From Diphasiastrum complanatum (Eukaryota > Streptophyta > Lycopodiopsida > Lycopodiales > Lycopodiaceae), in NCBI GenBank assembly GCA_029204225.1, contig CM055099.1:61783753-61847752 (forward strand): a stretch of DNA of 64,000 nucleotides, in the 5' to 3' direction. Of the stretch, positions 12,699 through 24,018 are shown in pieces. The position numbers and the translations under genes are program-made. Position 1 is the stretch's first letter, and every line of letters begins with the position of its first letter. Below the pieces are notes generated by a model. That model saw nothing but the letters and a program-made list of their open reading frames with translations, did not search any database and had not been told where the DNA came from.

Positions 12699-12860
12699 GA
12701 CATCATCCACAAGTGATGGTGGTGGGTGCTCCACCACCTTTTCCTCTAGTGCCCATCTTTCTTTGCTCTTTCATGGTTCCATGGAGACATCATCCACAAG
12801 TGATGGTGGTGGGTGCTCCACAACCTCCCTCTCTACTCTCTAGTGCCCATGGTTCCATGG
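12699..12860. repeat. Tandem duplication, 87-bp period
   Basis: The word GACATCATCCACAAGTGATG with its following GGTGGGTGCTCCAC starts at 12699 and again at 12786. The second copy is closely similar up to the CCATGGTTCCATGG palindromes. Confidence 0.8.
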
Positions 12861-13870
12861 AAGGGCCCAGCACTGGCATTGTTGTGGCACTGGCATTGTT
12901 GTGGCAGTACTGCTCCCAACTAATGCATTTGGGCTGTTTTTTTGCCCAGCCTTGGCTCTCACAGGCGGCCACGTAAGTGAGAATTGAGCCTTGGGCCCAG
13001 TTATTAGTTCTTACAAATGGGAAAGCCCTAGTCCAAGGGCTTTTCCCCAAGCAAAAATTTTGCAATGAAAGTATATGTGAGGTGAGCCCAAATTTTGCCA
13101 ATTGCACTTAAAACATGGCCCTTTCTCCCCACCTCATAATGTTCATGTGCAAATTGGCTCAACCCAACAGATTCCACATTACATTAACCAAGATTTGTGA
13201 GCATGTGTTTCGGGCACAAAGACCACACGGTGTGTGGGCACTGCGAGAGGACTCAAGAAGGGGTCAGGCCCCAGGCCAGGGGCCCTTGGGCCTTGACATG
13301 CAGCCCCTTGGCCCGTGGACTGCATATCGTATTTACGAGAGCCAGGCCTCAGGCTCCAGCTAATTTTGTCAGCCTATCTGCCCTGCAGGCGCCAGTCACA
13401 TTTATGCAGCGAAGAGATGACGTGCTGACCTGGTGGGTCTGGGGACCACAGTTGGCCTCTTTTGAAGGGCCGCTGTCACGCCCACCTTTCACGTTAAAGT
13501 ACAAGTAAAATTCACACTGAACATTCTGCTAACGGTAATCCAACCATACTATGTGTGACTTTATTAATCACGGAATTTACTTCAACCTGGTTAAAAGAAT
13601 TTACAAAATACGCAAATTAATTATTTAATCATGGAAAATGACACCATAAAAAATATTTCAGAACTTGGGATAATTCTGAATATGAACAATTAAAGATATG
13701 GTCAACTTTTATAGAAGAAAAGGATTTGCTACATATCTTAAATGCTTGAAAGGGTCTTTTAATAAATTATTTGGGCATGCCTTTGAAAAATACTTTGAAA
13801 CCAACCATCATTTATGATGATAGCCTTGAATGTCCCATGACACTTGAATGTATTCTAGGGTTCCACATAA
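12861..13870. other. No gene recognised
   Basis: Contains overlapping ORFs on both strands with biased composition, but none resembles a known family. GC-rich words such as GGGGCCCTTGGGCC occur near 13270-13320. Confidence 0.5.
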
Positions 13871-13884
13871 TTTTAGCACCTTCA

Positions 13885-14150
13885 CGCGCCAGGGTGCGGC
13901 GCCAGGGGCTGGCCAAAAAGGCGCAGGCAGCGCCCAGGTGGCGTCGGGCAACACCCGTGGCACCAGGGTGGGCGCCAGCGCCAGGTGAATGGCGCCGGGC
14001 AGGCCCAAGGGGCACCGGGCAACGCCCAGGTGGGTGGCGCCAGGCAGGCAGCGCCCAGGTGGCGTCGGGCAGGGGCACTAGCGCTAAGTGGGTGGCGCCG
14101 GGCAGGCCCAAGTGGCGCCGGGAACCGGGCAGGTGGCACTGGGCAGCTTC
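13885..14150. repeat. GC-rich minisatellite-like block
   Basis: A dense array of variants of GGCGCCGGGCAGGCCCA and GCCCAGGTGGCGTCGGGCA, with imperfect units of roughly 18-30 bp. GC content is far above the flanks. Long open frames here come from the repeat composition and are not taken as genes. It is followed by two small hairpins: ACCCACCTGC/GCAGGTGGGT near 14154-14186, and TTTATCTCA/TGAGATAAA near 14206-14236. Confidence 0.7.
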
Positions 14151-14330
14151 ACACCCACCTGCACATGTGAGTAAGCAGGTGGGTTCAGTTATATATAGGT
14201 ACTGGTTTATCTCAGAGATTCGCTTATGAGATAAACCCTGGTGCCCGACACGTGGCACCAGGGCAACCAGTTCAAAAAAAAAAACTCCCTGCCTGGCCCA
14301 CCCTGATGCGTGCCAGCACCCGTCAGGGTG

Positions 14331-14495
14331 CTAAATATAAGAGGAGCCATATTCTAGAAGAGCATTACATTTTTAAAAAACATGAAGCCACCTTTATTTA
14401 TGTGAGTGAGGAGCTAAAAATAAGAGCAGCCATATTCTAGAAGAGCATTAAATTTTTAAAAAACATGAAGCCACCTTTATTTATGTGAGTGAGGA
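14331..14495. repeat. Tandem duplication, 83-bp period
   Basis: Copies begin at 14331 and 14414. They share GCCATATTCTAGAAGAGCAT and the following block up to TTTATGTGAGTGAGGA, with only a few substitutions. Confidence 0.88.
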
Positions 14496-14779
14496 CAGGC
14501 TTGGAGAGAGTTGAAACTTGAGACTCAAGAGTTTAATGTTGTTGCTTTATTATAGTTGATGTACATTATCTCAATTGGCCTTATGTCCTTTATACTTTCT
14601 CCATGCATTCCTTTGTACTTCGATGGTTTCTTATCATTTATAAATGAAAAGATAAAGTTGCTTGGAGAGAGTTCCATGTTATTGGGAAAAATTACATCTC
14701 ATGGAAAGAACTTTTTTGAGAGCCTTTTAATATTAAGAAAGAAACAAGGCTTCTTTTCTTTTTTTGGGGGGGGGCGGGG

Positions 14780-15197
14780 ATTGCGGAATGGCCCTAGGAG
14801 GCATCCATTCCTCCTCGTAAGATCTGCTTTTATGTTTTCTCTTTTTTTTCTTTTGTTTGTTGTGAACTTTTTTGACACACACTCGTAGCAAAAGAAAAAA
14901 AAAAAAGTAAAAACAGATTTTATGAGGAGGAAAGAATGCCTCCTCGAGCAATTACGCCCTCAAAGTGCGTGTAGAAAAAATTTGCAGCAAAAGAAAAAAA
15001 GAGAAAAAAAGTAAAACAAAATTTACGAGGAGGGAGGGATGCCTCCTAGAGCAGTTCCGCCCTCTGAGGGTTACCCTTTTTTATGCATACCTTCCGCCCA
15101 AAAGGTGCGTGTAAAAAAAATCTGCAGCAAAAGAAAAAATAAACGTAAAAACAAAATTTCCCAGAAGAAAGGGATGTCTACTCAAGCAATTCTACCG
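14780..15197. repeat. Inverted repeat plus direct repeats
   Basis: The arm at 14780-14856 (with CCTAGGAGGCATCCATTCCT) is the imperfect reverse complement of 14887-14960, separated by a loop of about 30 bp. Two more direct copies of the second arm follow, near 14990-15062 and 15123-15197, each with GCAGCAAAAGAAAAA and GAGGAGGG-like cores. It is a fold-back structure with expanded arms. Confidence 0.72.
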
Positions 15198-15721
15198 TCA
15201 GAGGGAATCTTTTAGAAGATGCACATAGAAAATTGTATCGTATAAAGTTTTGCCCCACCATTCCATTCTATGAGACTCCTCCATTTCCTTCGCTAAAATG
15301 TTAAAACTGATTTTACGAGTGTCAAAAGTGGCATATCCTCATTTATCGCCACACTACTCATTTTAAATTTTTAAAGGCCTGCTTGAGTATTGAAGCCTGG
15401 CCAAGACATTATGGTCATAATACCTAGGCAACTTGCTCTTGTAGAGATTACAAGAATCAAAAAAAACTTTTAAAAAAATCCATTCTTCACATATGGTAAA
15501 GCCCTTTAGTAGGCTTTACCTACATCTTGTTAGGTCATGCACAGGCATCAAATGTCAACTGCCCACCCAAAGACCCATATAAAGTGAGAGGGCATGAGTG
15601 TGTCATTAGCACTATCTCACGAGAGGGTGTCAATGTGTTATTGGCACTCTCTCACTTACCATGGACCGTTGGGTGGACTTCAGGCTGGTCTCAAGAACCC
15701 AACGGAGGGCTTTGCCCTTTA

Positions 15722-15830
15722 CATAAAGATACTTCGTAAGCTCATTATAGCCCTTAGAAGGTCAAGAAGTTGGCCCATAAAGATAATTCGCAAGCTCATT
15801 ATAGCCCATAGAAGGTCAAGAAGTTGGCCC
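15722..15830. repeat. Tandem duplication, 54-bp period
   Basis: Copies start at 15722 and 15776 with CATAAAGATA, and both end in AGAAGGTCAAGAAGTTGGCC. They differ at a handful of positions. Confidence 0.88.
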
Positions 15831-16893
15831 CAACATCACAAATCTTGCCATAAAATTAGAATGCCTTCATAAAGTCTTACTACTAGATGATTTAGCAACC
15901 AACAAACAAACCTAACTTAGAAAAATACATGCGGAGAGAGACGGAGGGAAGGGGGACATGAAAGCCATGTTGTCCAATTCATCTACTACATAAGAAACAT
16001 GATACTATGGTTCACCATAATAATTATCATGCCTTATTTTATGGATGAATGTCGAGAGAAGAGGTCACTAATAATCCATTCTCACATGTGAAAGTGCTAT
16101 ATTCAAAAAAATAGACTAATGTTCCTTGATAAAACGCTTTGATAGAAGATACCTAAGTAATTGAAAAGTTCATAAGTAAAAAATTATGTAACTTTATGGC
16201 CCATTAAGACTTTCTACATAATGGATTTTATCACATGTCTAATATGTATTAGTACTTGATGGTACAAGGCCATTAAGTTGATCCATATATGAACTTCTCT
16301 AGAAAATCCACTTGAATTCTATTTTCCAAACATTAAATATAATAATGACACATCACTTTCATGCATGAGGTTATAATCTTGTGATATTTCTTAGTGAACT
16401 TTTAAAGGGCTATAATTAGGCTTGTCATTTGCAAGCTGCAATGCATGCCAAAGGCTAGTTTGCCTTTCAAGCAACTATTGTACTTATAGTAAAATTCAAT
16501 GCTTTTAACCAAGGTTTGAGTATACATGCCCTATTTCAATTTGAGGAGAAAGTGATAGCTCACCCAAAAGATGGTGTTGATAGTAATTCCCTAGGGAAAA
16601 TTTTGTACAATAAACTATCTTTCTGTTCATGTTTCAAAAGACACTCCAACGACTATGTGCGAGACAATCTACCTTGATGTTGTCTCAAAACTGAAAAGAG
16701 AGAGTATATGGCAACCAAAACTAGGCTTGTTGTTGTTGACATTAATAGATTTGATTTGGCTTAAGATCGGGTAGGATCTTATTGAGAGGTCAAGTTTTGA
16801 GCTTTCTCAAGTCCCTAGGTAGTGGGATATCTAGTCTTTCAATCATTTCTATTTTGCATCTATTCTTGAGATCAAGATAGTGTTTAAAGATAG
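15831..16893 (+). other. Probable leader or LTR side of the copia element at 16894; not resolved
   Basis: No ORF of note. Position and orientation suggest the 5' leader of the copia gag that follows, but I find no TGGTATCAGAGC-type primer site and no LTR partner. Confidence 0.3.
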
Positions 16894-17919
16894 ATGGCTT
16901 CAACGGATGCATATCTTTTGGATTCACATGATAGATTGAATGCTTCTAGTTATTCAATTTGGAAGCTAAGAATGGCATCAATCCTTATTTTACAATATCT
17001 AAAGGATATAGTGAGTGGGGAAGAGGATGAGCCTATTCACCCTCAAGAAGCTACAAAATACAAAAGGAGGTGCAAGGTTGCTCTCCATTGTATGAAAATG
17101 AATGTAGCTAACGAGCTTGTGAAAGAGGCAGGTGCTTGCACCTCGGCTCAAGAAGCATGGGAAACTCTTCAAAAGATATATGAATCCAAGAATACTTCAA
17201 GGTTGCTATCCTTGAAGAATCAAATTCTTCAATGTTTTCAAACTAAAGGAGAGAGTGGACATTCATATGTGTTGAGAGTTAAGGACTTAAACAAGGAGCT
17301 TGCTTACATAGGAGATTCCATTAAGGAAAGTGAACTTATTCAACTAATCTTGAATGGTTTGAGTGTGGATTTTGCTAACCTAGTGCAAGGCTATGCAATT
17401 ATGGGCAAGTTGCCCACTTGAAGATCTCCAAGGAGTCCTCATGGTCGAGGAGAGTAGGAGAACTCACATCAAGTCGAGGATGGAGAAGATCTCCCTCAAT
17501 GATGGAGATGACAAGGCTCTTTTCACCAAGAGCAAGAGCAAATCCAAAGGCAAGGGTGATGCATTCAAGGGTGAAAATAAAAAAGGATCTTCAAGTCCAA
17601 GCTTGAGCAAGCCAAAGAAGGATAAGTCGAAGATCAAATGCTACTTTTGTGGCAAGATGGGGCACTATGCCTCGCAGTGCTTCAAGAAGAAGCAATCTCA
17701 AAGTCAAACAAACCTAGGCCAAGAGGAAGAGGAGAGCTCTCATGAAGATTCACTCATGATGTCAAGTTTCTCATCTTCAAGCATTGGTGGATACATAGTG
17801 GGGCTAGCTCCCACATGACAAGTAAGAGAGAGTATTGTTCAACCTTATCTATCTATGATGGACCTATCAAGTCAATTTTTGAAGCAAATGATTATGCTTG
17901 TCCAATGTGTCTACGTGGG
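16894..17919 (+). mobile_element. Ty1/copia fragment: gag with CCHC knuckle and start of protease
   Basis: The ATG at 16894 opens a copia gag (UBN2/Retrotran_gag type) of about 175 codons up to a stop near 17419. The frame then shifts, and the gag tail continues to about 17816. The zinc knuckle CYFCGKMGHYASQC is intact near 17640-17680. The protease start reads WWIHSGASSHMT near 17785-17822; copia proteases normally have D-S-G here, so the catalytic Asp is changed to His (a GAT-to-CAT type change). At 17920 an LTR of another copia element interrupts the sequence. Decayed and not functional. Confidence 0.88.
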
Positions 17920-18228
17920 TGTCAGATTTCCTTCAGTTCTTGTGATTTTGGTTGATTAGTAGCTTGTCAGAGTCAGTGTGAAATTCAAGGAGCGATAATT
18001 TACACAAACTAATCTAAGTACGATTTCAAAGTTAGTTACTATAAGATCAAACGTGATTTCTATCACTATTGTTTTGTTTGAAATTGATAGGCGTAGTCAT
18101 GCATAGAGAAAAAGGAAGATAGTTTATTCTGTCACACACAAAAAGTTTTCTTTCTAGATGCTCGAATATTTTTCCGAATTCGTTTCTTTTTTAGTTTCGA
18201 CCTATCTTTTACACACCTCTTTCTGACA
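17920..18228 (+). repeat. 5' LTR of copia element
   Basis: 309 bp, starting TGTCAGA and ending TCTGACA, so it has 7-bp inverted ends of the TG...CA type. It is followed directly by the primer-binding site. No second LTR copy is in the window. Confidence 0.85.
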
Positions 18229-18240
18229 TGGTATCAGAGC
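18229..18240 (+). promoter_or_regulatory. Primer-binding site (initiator Met tRNA)
   Basis: TGGTATCAGAGC directly follows the LTR end. This is the standard complement of the plant initiator methionine tRNA 3' end. Confidence 0.9.
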
Positions 18241-20801
18241 ATACCTATTTGATATCAAAGCTTCTATCATAGTATCAGTGCTAGATCACTATTTCCTTTA
18301 TCTGAACCGTCCCAGTATCAGACTTGTAATCTCTATCATGACCTAATACTATTTCGATATCAGAGCGAAAGCTCTAATACTTGATATCTTTCATGATATC
18401 AAGTTGATATCAAACTCTTCAGTTCCTTTCAACCTTTCAGTATCAGAGAATTGATTTCTTATTGTTGACATTACTGCATCTTAGCGTCATCGATACAATC
18501 GACAGATTAAATTCCATATGGATTCTCAAAGTAAAGTTGGCCTTATCGTAGACAAGCTGAATGGATCCAATTATCATTTGTGGAAATTTAAGATGAAGAC
18601 CTTGCTGATTGCCAACGAGTTATGGGATGTTATTACAGGTACATACATAAAACCTGAAGATGACACAAAAGACTCAAAGTGAAAATCGAAGGATGGTAAA
18701 GCTTTCGCGCTTATTATCCTCAATATATTAGATACACATATTGGACACATAGCTGAAGCTACAACTTCAAAAGATGTTTGGGACATCCTGAACTCATTAT
18801 ATGACATGAGGGACATAACTACTAAGTTTCATCTACGAAAGAAATTCTTCACATTCAAGATGTCTAATAGTGATTCTCTTCAGAGTCACATAAATTAGGT
18901 TAAGAATATCTTGCAACAGATGGTCGCTGTCGAATCAGTCATAGACGATCAAGATGCAATTATGAAATTGCTTTCAAGCTTGCCCTCTACATATGAGAAC
19001 TGGGTGATGATCATATCGACACACTCATATTTAACTCTTACCAGAGTTATCACCATATTGCTACAAGAAGACAATAGAAGAAGTCAAGACACTTTGTCTA
19101 CTTCCTCCTCTCAGGCTCTATATGTCAACAAAGGCTATGAGTGATAACAGTACAAAAGCTCCAAGAAGGCTGCAACGAATCAGAATCAGACTGAAAGTCA
19201 AGTACAATCATCAGATCCACAGTCAAAGAAGAAGATGTTTTGCAGATATTGCAAGCACAATAACCATGAGATCAAGGATTGCCGAATTCTCCAAGCGAAG
19301 AATGCAGCCAAGCAACCTAATCAACAAGCAAACACACTTTCATCATCTTCCTAGGTCGAAGTGGATGAAGGTGCATTCATGGTCAAAGATCAAAGCGCAT
19401 TTTTGGATGATTCATGGTTTCTTGATTCTGGAGCAACTCAACACATGACCAATCAATGTGAGATTTTCAACTCCTACACGTCTTACAACATGAGGAAATT
19501 TGTTCATCTTGGTGACAATAGTACTCACACTATTGAAGGTGAAGGTATTGTAAGATTGCGATTCCAGCATGATCAATTCAAATTACTATCAAAGGTCTTA
19601 TATGTTTCTATACTCTCTACAAAGCTATTATCAGTAAGTAGATTTACAGATTTAGGTCATAAGATAGAATTTGAATCTGATCAATGCAAAATTATTGATA
19701 GGAGTAATAAGATCCTTGCGATGAATTCTCCAGAAAAACAGCTGTTTATTTCATTAAACATAAATAAAAGGCTTTCATTAAATTCAGACAATTTAAAGAG
19801 CGTGCTGAGAATCAAACTGGCAAACGAATCAAAGCACTGAGGTCAAAAAACGGGGGAGAATACATCTCCACCGAATTCAAGGAGTATTGCCTTAACAACG
19901 ACATTGAACAACAATACATTATCTCTTATTTGCCTCAGTCAAATGGTCTTGCTAAGAGAAAGAACAGAACCTTAGTTGAATCAGCAAAGTGCATGTTATC
20001 ACATGCGACACTTTTGAAGTGCTTATGGGTTGAAGCTGTTTCAACAACAACCTATATTCAGAACAAATGTCCTACTAAAGGTCTCTCAGACAAAACATCA
20101 TTCGAAGTTTGAAAAACCTTCTTTATCAAACCTGCGAATTTTTGGATGTACTACTTTTGCGTAGATTCCTCATGATCTCAGGAAGAAGCTCGACTTCCAG
20201 AGTATCGAATGTGTTTTCATCAGCTACACTCCTTCAGATCAAGCCTACAAGTTGTGCGATCCTAAGATATTCACTAGTCGGGATGTCATCTTCATTCAAG
20301 ATCAATTTCAAGACTTCAAAGGAAAAGGTAGTCCCCATGTAGCCGACCTGTCAGATTCTCCTGACACATTGAACTTTCCAATTCCTCGGTCGACTATTCT
20401 CATTGAAGGTCCAAGCTCTTCTACTTTTGACGAACAACAAATCAATGGCGGATCAAAAGATGATGATGTTGCATATCAGCACCTACAGTATGATGGAAAT
20501 GATCAACTTCCTCTATTACCCAGAAGATCATCAAGGACTAGCAGACCACCTGTGAGGTATATCAACCAGTCTGCAGCCTATCTTGTTCAAGAACCGATGA
20601 TTGTCCAAGAGGCACTCAGTCAGCCTAATTCAGATCTCTGGAAAGAAACTATGGATAAAGAGTATTCATTTGTTATCAAGAATCAGACGTGGACAATTTT
20701 CGAATTACCTGCTAGCTGAAATGTAGCTGATTGCAAATGGATTTTCGAAGTCAAATACAATGCAGATGGAAGCATGAACAGGCATGACTTGTCGCCAGAG
20801 G

Positions 20802-21487
20802 ATTTTCTCAGGTATACAACGTCGATTACACAAAGACCTTCAGTCCAGTAGTCAAGCATTCTTCTATTTGACTTTTGCTATCATTTGCCATTGTAGCAAA
20901 TTCGGAAATACATCAAATGGATGTATAGACAACATATCTCAATGGAGTTATCGAGGAAGACATTTACATGGTGCAACCGGAAGGTTATATTATTGAGGGT
21001 AAACACAATCATGTGTGTAAACTCCATAAGGCACTTTATGGCTTGAAGCAATCTGCTCGAGCATGGTTTCAAAGGACCGATACTTTTTTTATTGATCACG
21101 GCTACACACCTAGCTCTTCAGATTCAAACGTTTACTTCAAAGCAGTGCAGCAGTCTTTTATCATTATCACTTTATACATGGATGATACATTGTTTTTTAA
21201 CAACAGTACCGATTTGATAAAAGAGGCCAAGACAATGCTATCTTCCTAATTCGACATGACCGATCTGGGCAAAGCTCAATTCTGCTTGGTATTCAAATCC
21301 ACATAGATAGAAAGTTGAAGTTGGTTTACATTACACACAATTTTCTCAGGTATACAACGTCGATTACACTGAGACCTTCAGTCCAATAGTCAAGCATTCT
21401 TCTATTGGACTTTTGCTATCATTTGTCGCTGAGCAGATTTGGACTACTTTAAATGGATGTACAGACAGCATACCTCAATGGAGTTTT
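20802..21487 (+). repeat. Direct duplication inside RT region
   Basis: The 149-bp segment 20802-20950 (ATTTTCTCAGGTATACAACG onward) recurs at 21340-21487 with about 85-90% identity by eye. The copies flank the part that carries the YMDD box. Confidence 0.85.
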
Positions 21488-21490
21488 ATT

Positions 21491-23820
21491 TATGATTCAT
21501 TACATATGGGCATGATCAAGCTCTCATGTGTAAATTGGCACATAAACCACCGAAAGCCATAGCTCTCAAGAATAGAAGCTCCCAAATATCACAAGAGAGA
21601 GTTCAGATTAGATGAATGTAGAATACCCTCCAATTTTAGCATGACTTCAGCTATATATAGTGGCCCATTCTACTTCCGATATGAGTTTGGGATCTTATTA
21701 GGCTTAATTAGGCTGACTACTTTACAATTTTTGCCATTCACAAAGATAGCGTGGGTGTTTATGCCCACTTATTAATACATTATAAAATTAATCCTACTCT
21801 AATTTTCACCATGGCCAACTTTATCAAAATTTATTTTAAATATATTGATGTATGGCTTTATACCATGACAAACAACTAGTTATCATGAATTAGTTGATTA
21901 ATTTGAACTTCTCAGTTTTTTTGCTCCATAACCCCCACACACTCAACATTCCACCCCTTATTGTGATACTAAAATCTATATCTGAAGTTGATTCTGCACT
22001 TAAATGAACTTCCTTGAATTTGTACTCTTGATAAAAGATTGACTAAGAAATGATGCTTTTTGTGAATCAGTTTTGAGCCATGAAATAATTTTTTTATCAC
22101 AAAAATAATAGCTTACAGATCAATGCTAAAATTTATACTTATCTTTAATAGATTAATGACAACTATTGATATACTTATGTATGAATATTTATTCTATGTT
22201 GTAGGTTAAGCCATTCTTTTCAAAGCTTATGATCTTGTTAGACACATGAACTTGATGGCAATAATGGTTCATAATTCTTGCTTGGTGATAAATGATTATT
22301 ATTATTTTACCAATAAGTTTTCCAGACAAAAGATCTTTCATTCCCTTTGAACAACGGGTGAAAAAAAAGTATTTAAACAATGATAGTGAACTTCAATAAC
22401 CATTTACCTAGCATACAAAATTGGAAGTTGAAAATATTGGGAGAAGTATATTAAAACTACATATTCCTTGACATGTTTGCATCTATCAATCATCTATGTG
22501 ACACTAATTGTAATAAAGTTCAATTCATATATAGTCCATTACACTCTTCCATGCAATCTGTTTGAAGGAAACTTAAAGTTATATCATGAAAAGGTGACGG
22601 ACACTTTTATGCAAAATGACATGTACAAGGACTACATTATTGGGTCAATTTCATATATTTTTAAATGATAAAGTGGACTTCCATTTTGAAAAAGTTTTCA
22701 ACTATGTAAGATCCCAAAAGAGGAGATATCTAAGGACATGACTTACATCTCTTCAGTGCAAACATTTTTACTATTAAAATTTGAGATGAATATTAAAATG
22801 TCGACACAATATGAACATACATCATCATACATGTGAGAGCATTAGGAAGAAACATGAAAGATGGAGCTCAAAGTTCTGGATTTATCTTATAGTCTTATTT
22901 AGTAGTCCATTTCAAGCTACTAGTCACCTTCATTTTATGCATGTGATGCCGTTATAACAAAGTGGAACAACATACAACAATATGCACAATAGGTACCTAA
23001 ATCCAAGCAACAACTATATGTATGTAGATTTTTGAAATCTTGTACTTAACACCATCTATCAATATTTACACATATGTTTGCATGTATATATTTAGTATTA
23101 ATCATGTTATTGTAGTGACAAAGTTAAATATCGTGCCATATTCCAAAATGACAAAATATGATGAAACTTGATGTGGCAACATAAAGAAAATTATAAGAAT
23201 GCATGAAATTGACTCTTTTTGTTGGGATTCAACCCATTGTTTGTTAGTAGTTTGTTCACTGAAGAGGCATATTCATGTTTGACTACATATGTTTACTCTT
23301 TTGAATTATGCTAATCTACTTTATGCAATGTTTAGGATTCAATTTAGACATGGTTGTTTATTATGAGTGTGATAGCACCTTAATATTATCTTTCCAAAAA
23401 CTCTGGCACATGTGTACGTGTTGTATCTTACGTGCTTTCATGCACTTGATTTGCGAGTAAATTTTAACTCGTTCTAAGTTTTGTATGATAATGTTTTTTT
23501 TAGTCTTTTAGCTTCCAAAAGTCATCAAATCTTGTCATGCTAATAAAGATAGATAGCATGATAAATGGAATATAAATGCAGTAAATCCTTATTGTGCTTC
23601 AAAGCACAATGGTTCTTTTCAGTACTCAAACATAATAATGTCATGTAGTCATCTTTTTAGCTCGTATTATCATGTCAAACAAACATATTTCTAATAAGGA
23701 AAATTTCTATAGTAGCTTTCTTTCTACTTTTTCAATGTTATCAAAGATATAATATTATATATGATTTCTTGGCAAAGTTTGTTACTAACTACTTGTACCG
23801 CTAAAGCCCTTTATAAAATA
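21491..23820. other. AT-rich stretch, no gene recognised
   Basis: Contains a dispersed repeat at 21613-21816, listed separately. The rest is AT-rich with only short ORFs lacking any family signature. Confidence 0.6.
21613..21816 (+). repeat. Dispersed repeat, copy A
   Basis: Starts near TGAATGTAGAATA and runs through AGCATGAC, ATAGTGG, ATGAGTTTGGG and CTTATTAGG to AATCCTACTCTA. The same order of words occurs at 42532-42737. The family is unknown; it could be an LTR or MITE remnant. Confidence 0.7.
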
Positions 23821-23821
23821 T

Positions 23822-23868
23822 GAGGTAATCTATAGTTTTTTTTTTTTGTCTCGAGGTAATCTATAGTT
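23822..23868 (-). repeat. Poly(A) micro-insertion with target-site duplication
   Basis: On the plus strand GAGGTAATCTATAG occurs twice, separated by a run of twelve T and GTCTC. Read on the minus strand this is duplication, GAGAC plus A12, duplication. It looks like the last bases of a retroposed poly(A) RNA, extremely 5'-truncated, or slippage at a duplicated site. Confidence 0.5.
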
Positions 23869-24018
23869 TGGTAGATCAAAGCCAAGGTTGGTGAGGATAT
23901 CCTTGGCCAGGGTGACCTGCTCGGTGTAATTCTTGAGACAGATCATGAACATATCCTCTGAATAAGGACGAGGGGGTTTACGGCGATGCAAGCTAAGCGA
24001 GGAATCGCGGGAAGCCAT
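23830..24018 (-). CDS. Short ORF downstream of an LTR-like promoter; gag start or small gene fragment
   Basis: The ATG at 24018-24016 opens 62 codons, MASRDSSLSLHRRKPPRPYS and onward. The last ten codons run through the duplicated poly(A) insert, so the natural C-terminus is altered. A TATA box lies about 115 bases upstream. I do not recognise the protein. Position right after the gypsy pol on the same strand suggests the gag start of a neighbouring copy of the same family, but no primer site is visible between the promoter and this ORF. Confidence 0.35.
   Translation of the reverse strand: MASRDSSLSLHRRKPPRPYSEDMFMICLKNYTEQVTLAKDILTNLGFDLPNYRLPRDKKKKL

Larger units (their letters stand above)
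17920..21490 (+). mobile_element. Ty1/copia element with 5' LTR, truncated at 3' side
   Basis: Order: LTR (17920-18228), Met-tRNA primer site, gag from ATG 18518 with knuckle CRYCKHNNHEIKDC (about 19240-19282), protease FLDSGATQHMT (about 19420-19450), a deletion into integrase (NGGEYISTEF to WVEAVSTTTY, about 19845-20075), the GAG-pol linker, and reverse transcriptase with YMDD near 21175. Stops at 18680, 18896, 19142, 19145, 19352 and 20717 and several frameshifts break the frame. A 149-bp part of the RT region is present twice. RNase H and the 3' LTR are missing. It sits inside the older copia fragment to its left. Confidence 0.88.

Noticed and set aside
13115..14258. Several long ORFs on both strands
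   Set aside because: They arise from GC-rich repeat composition and lack any family motif.
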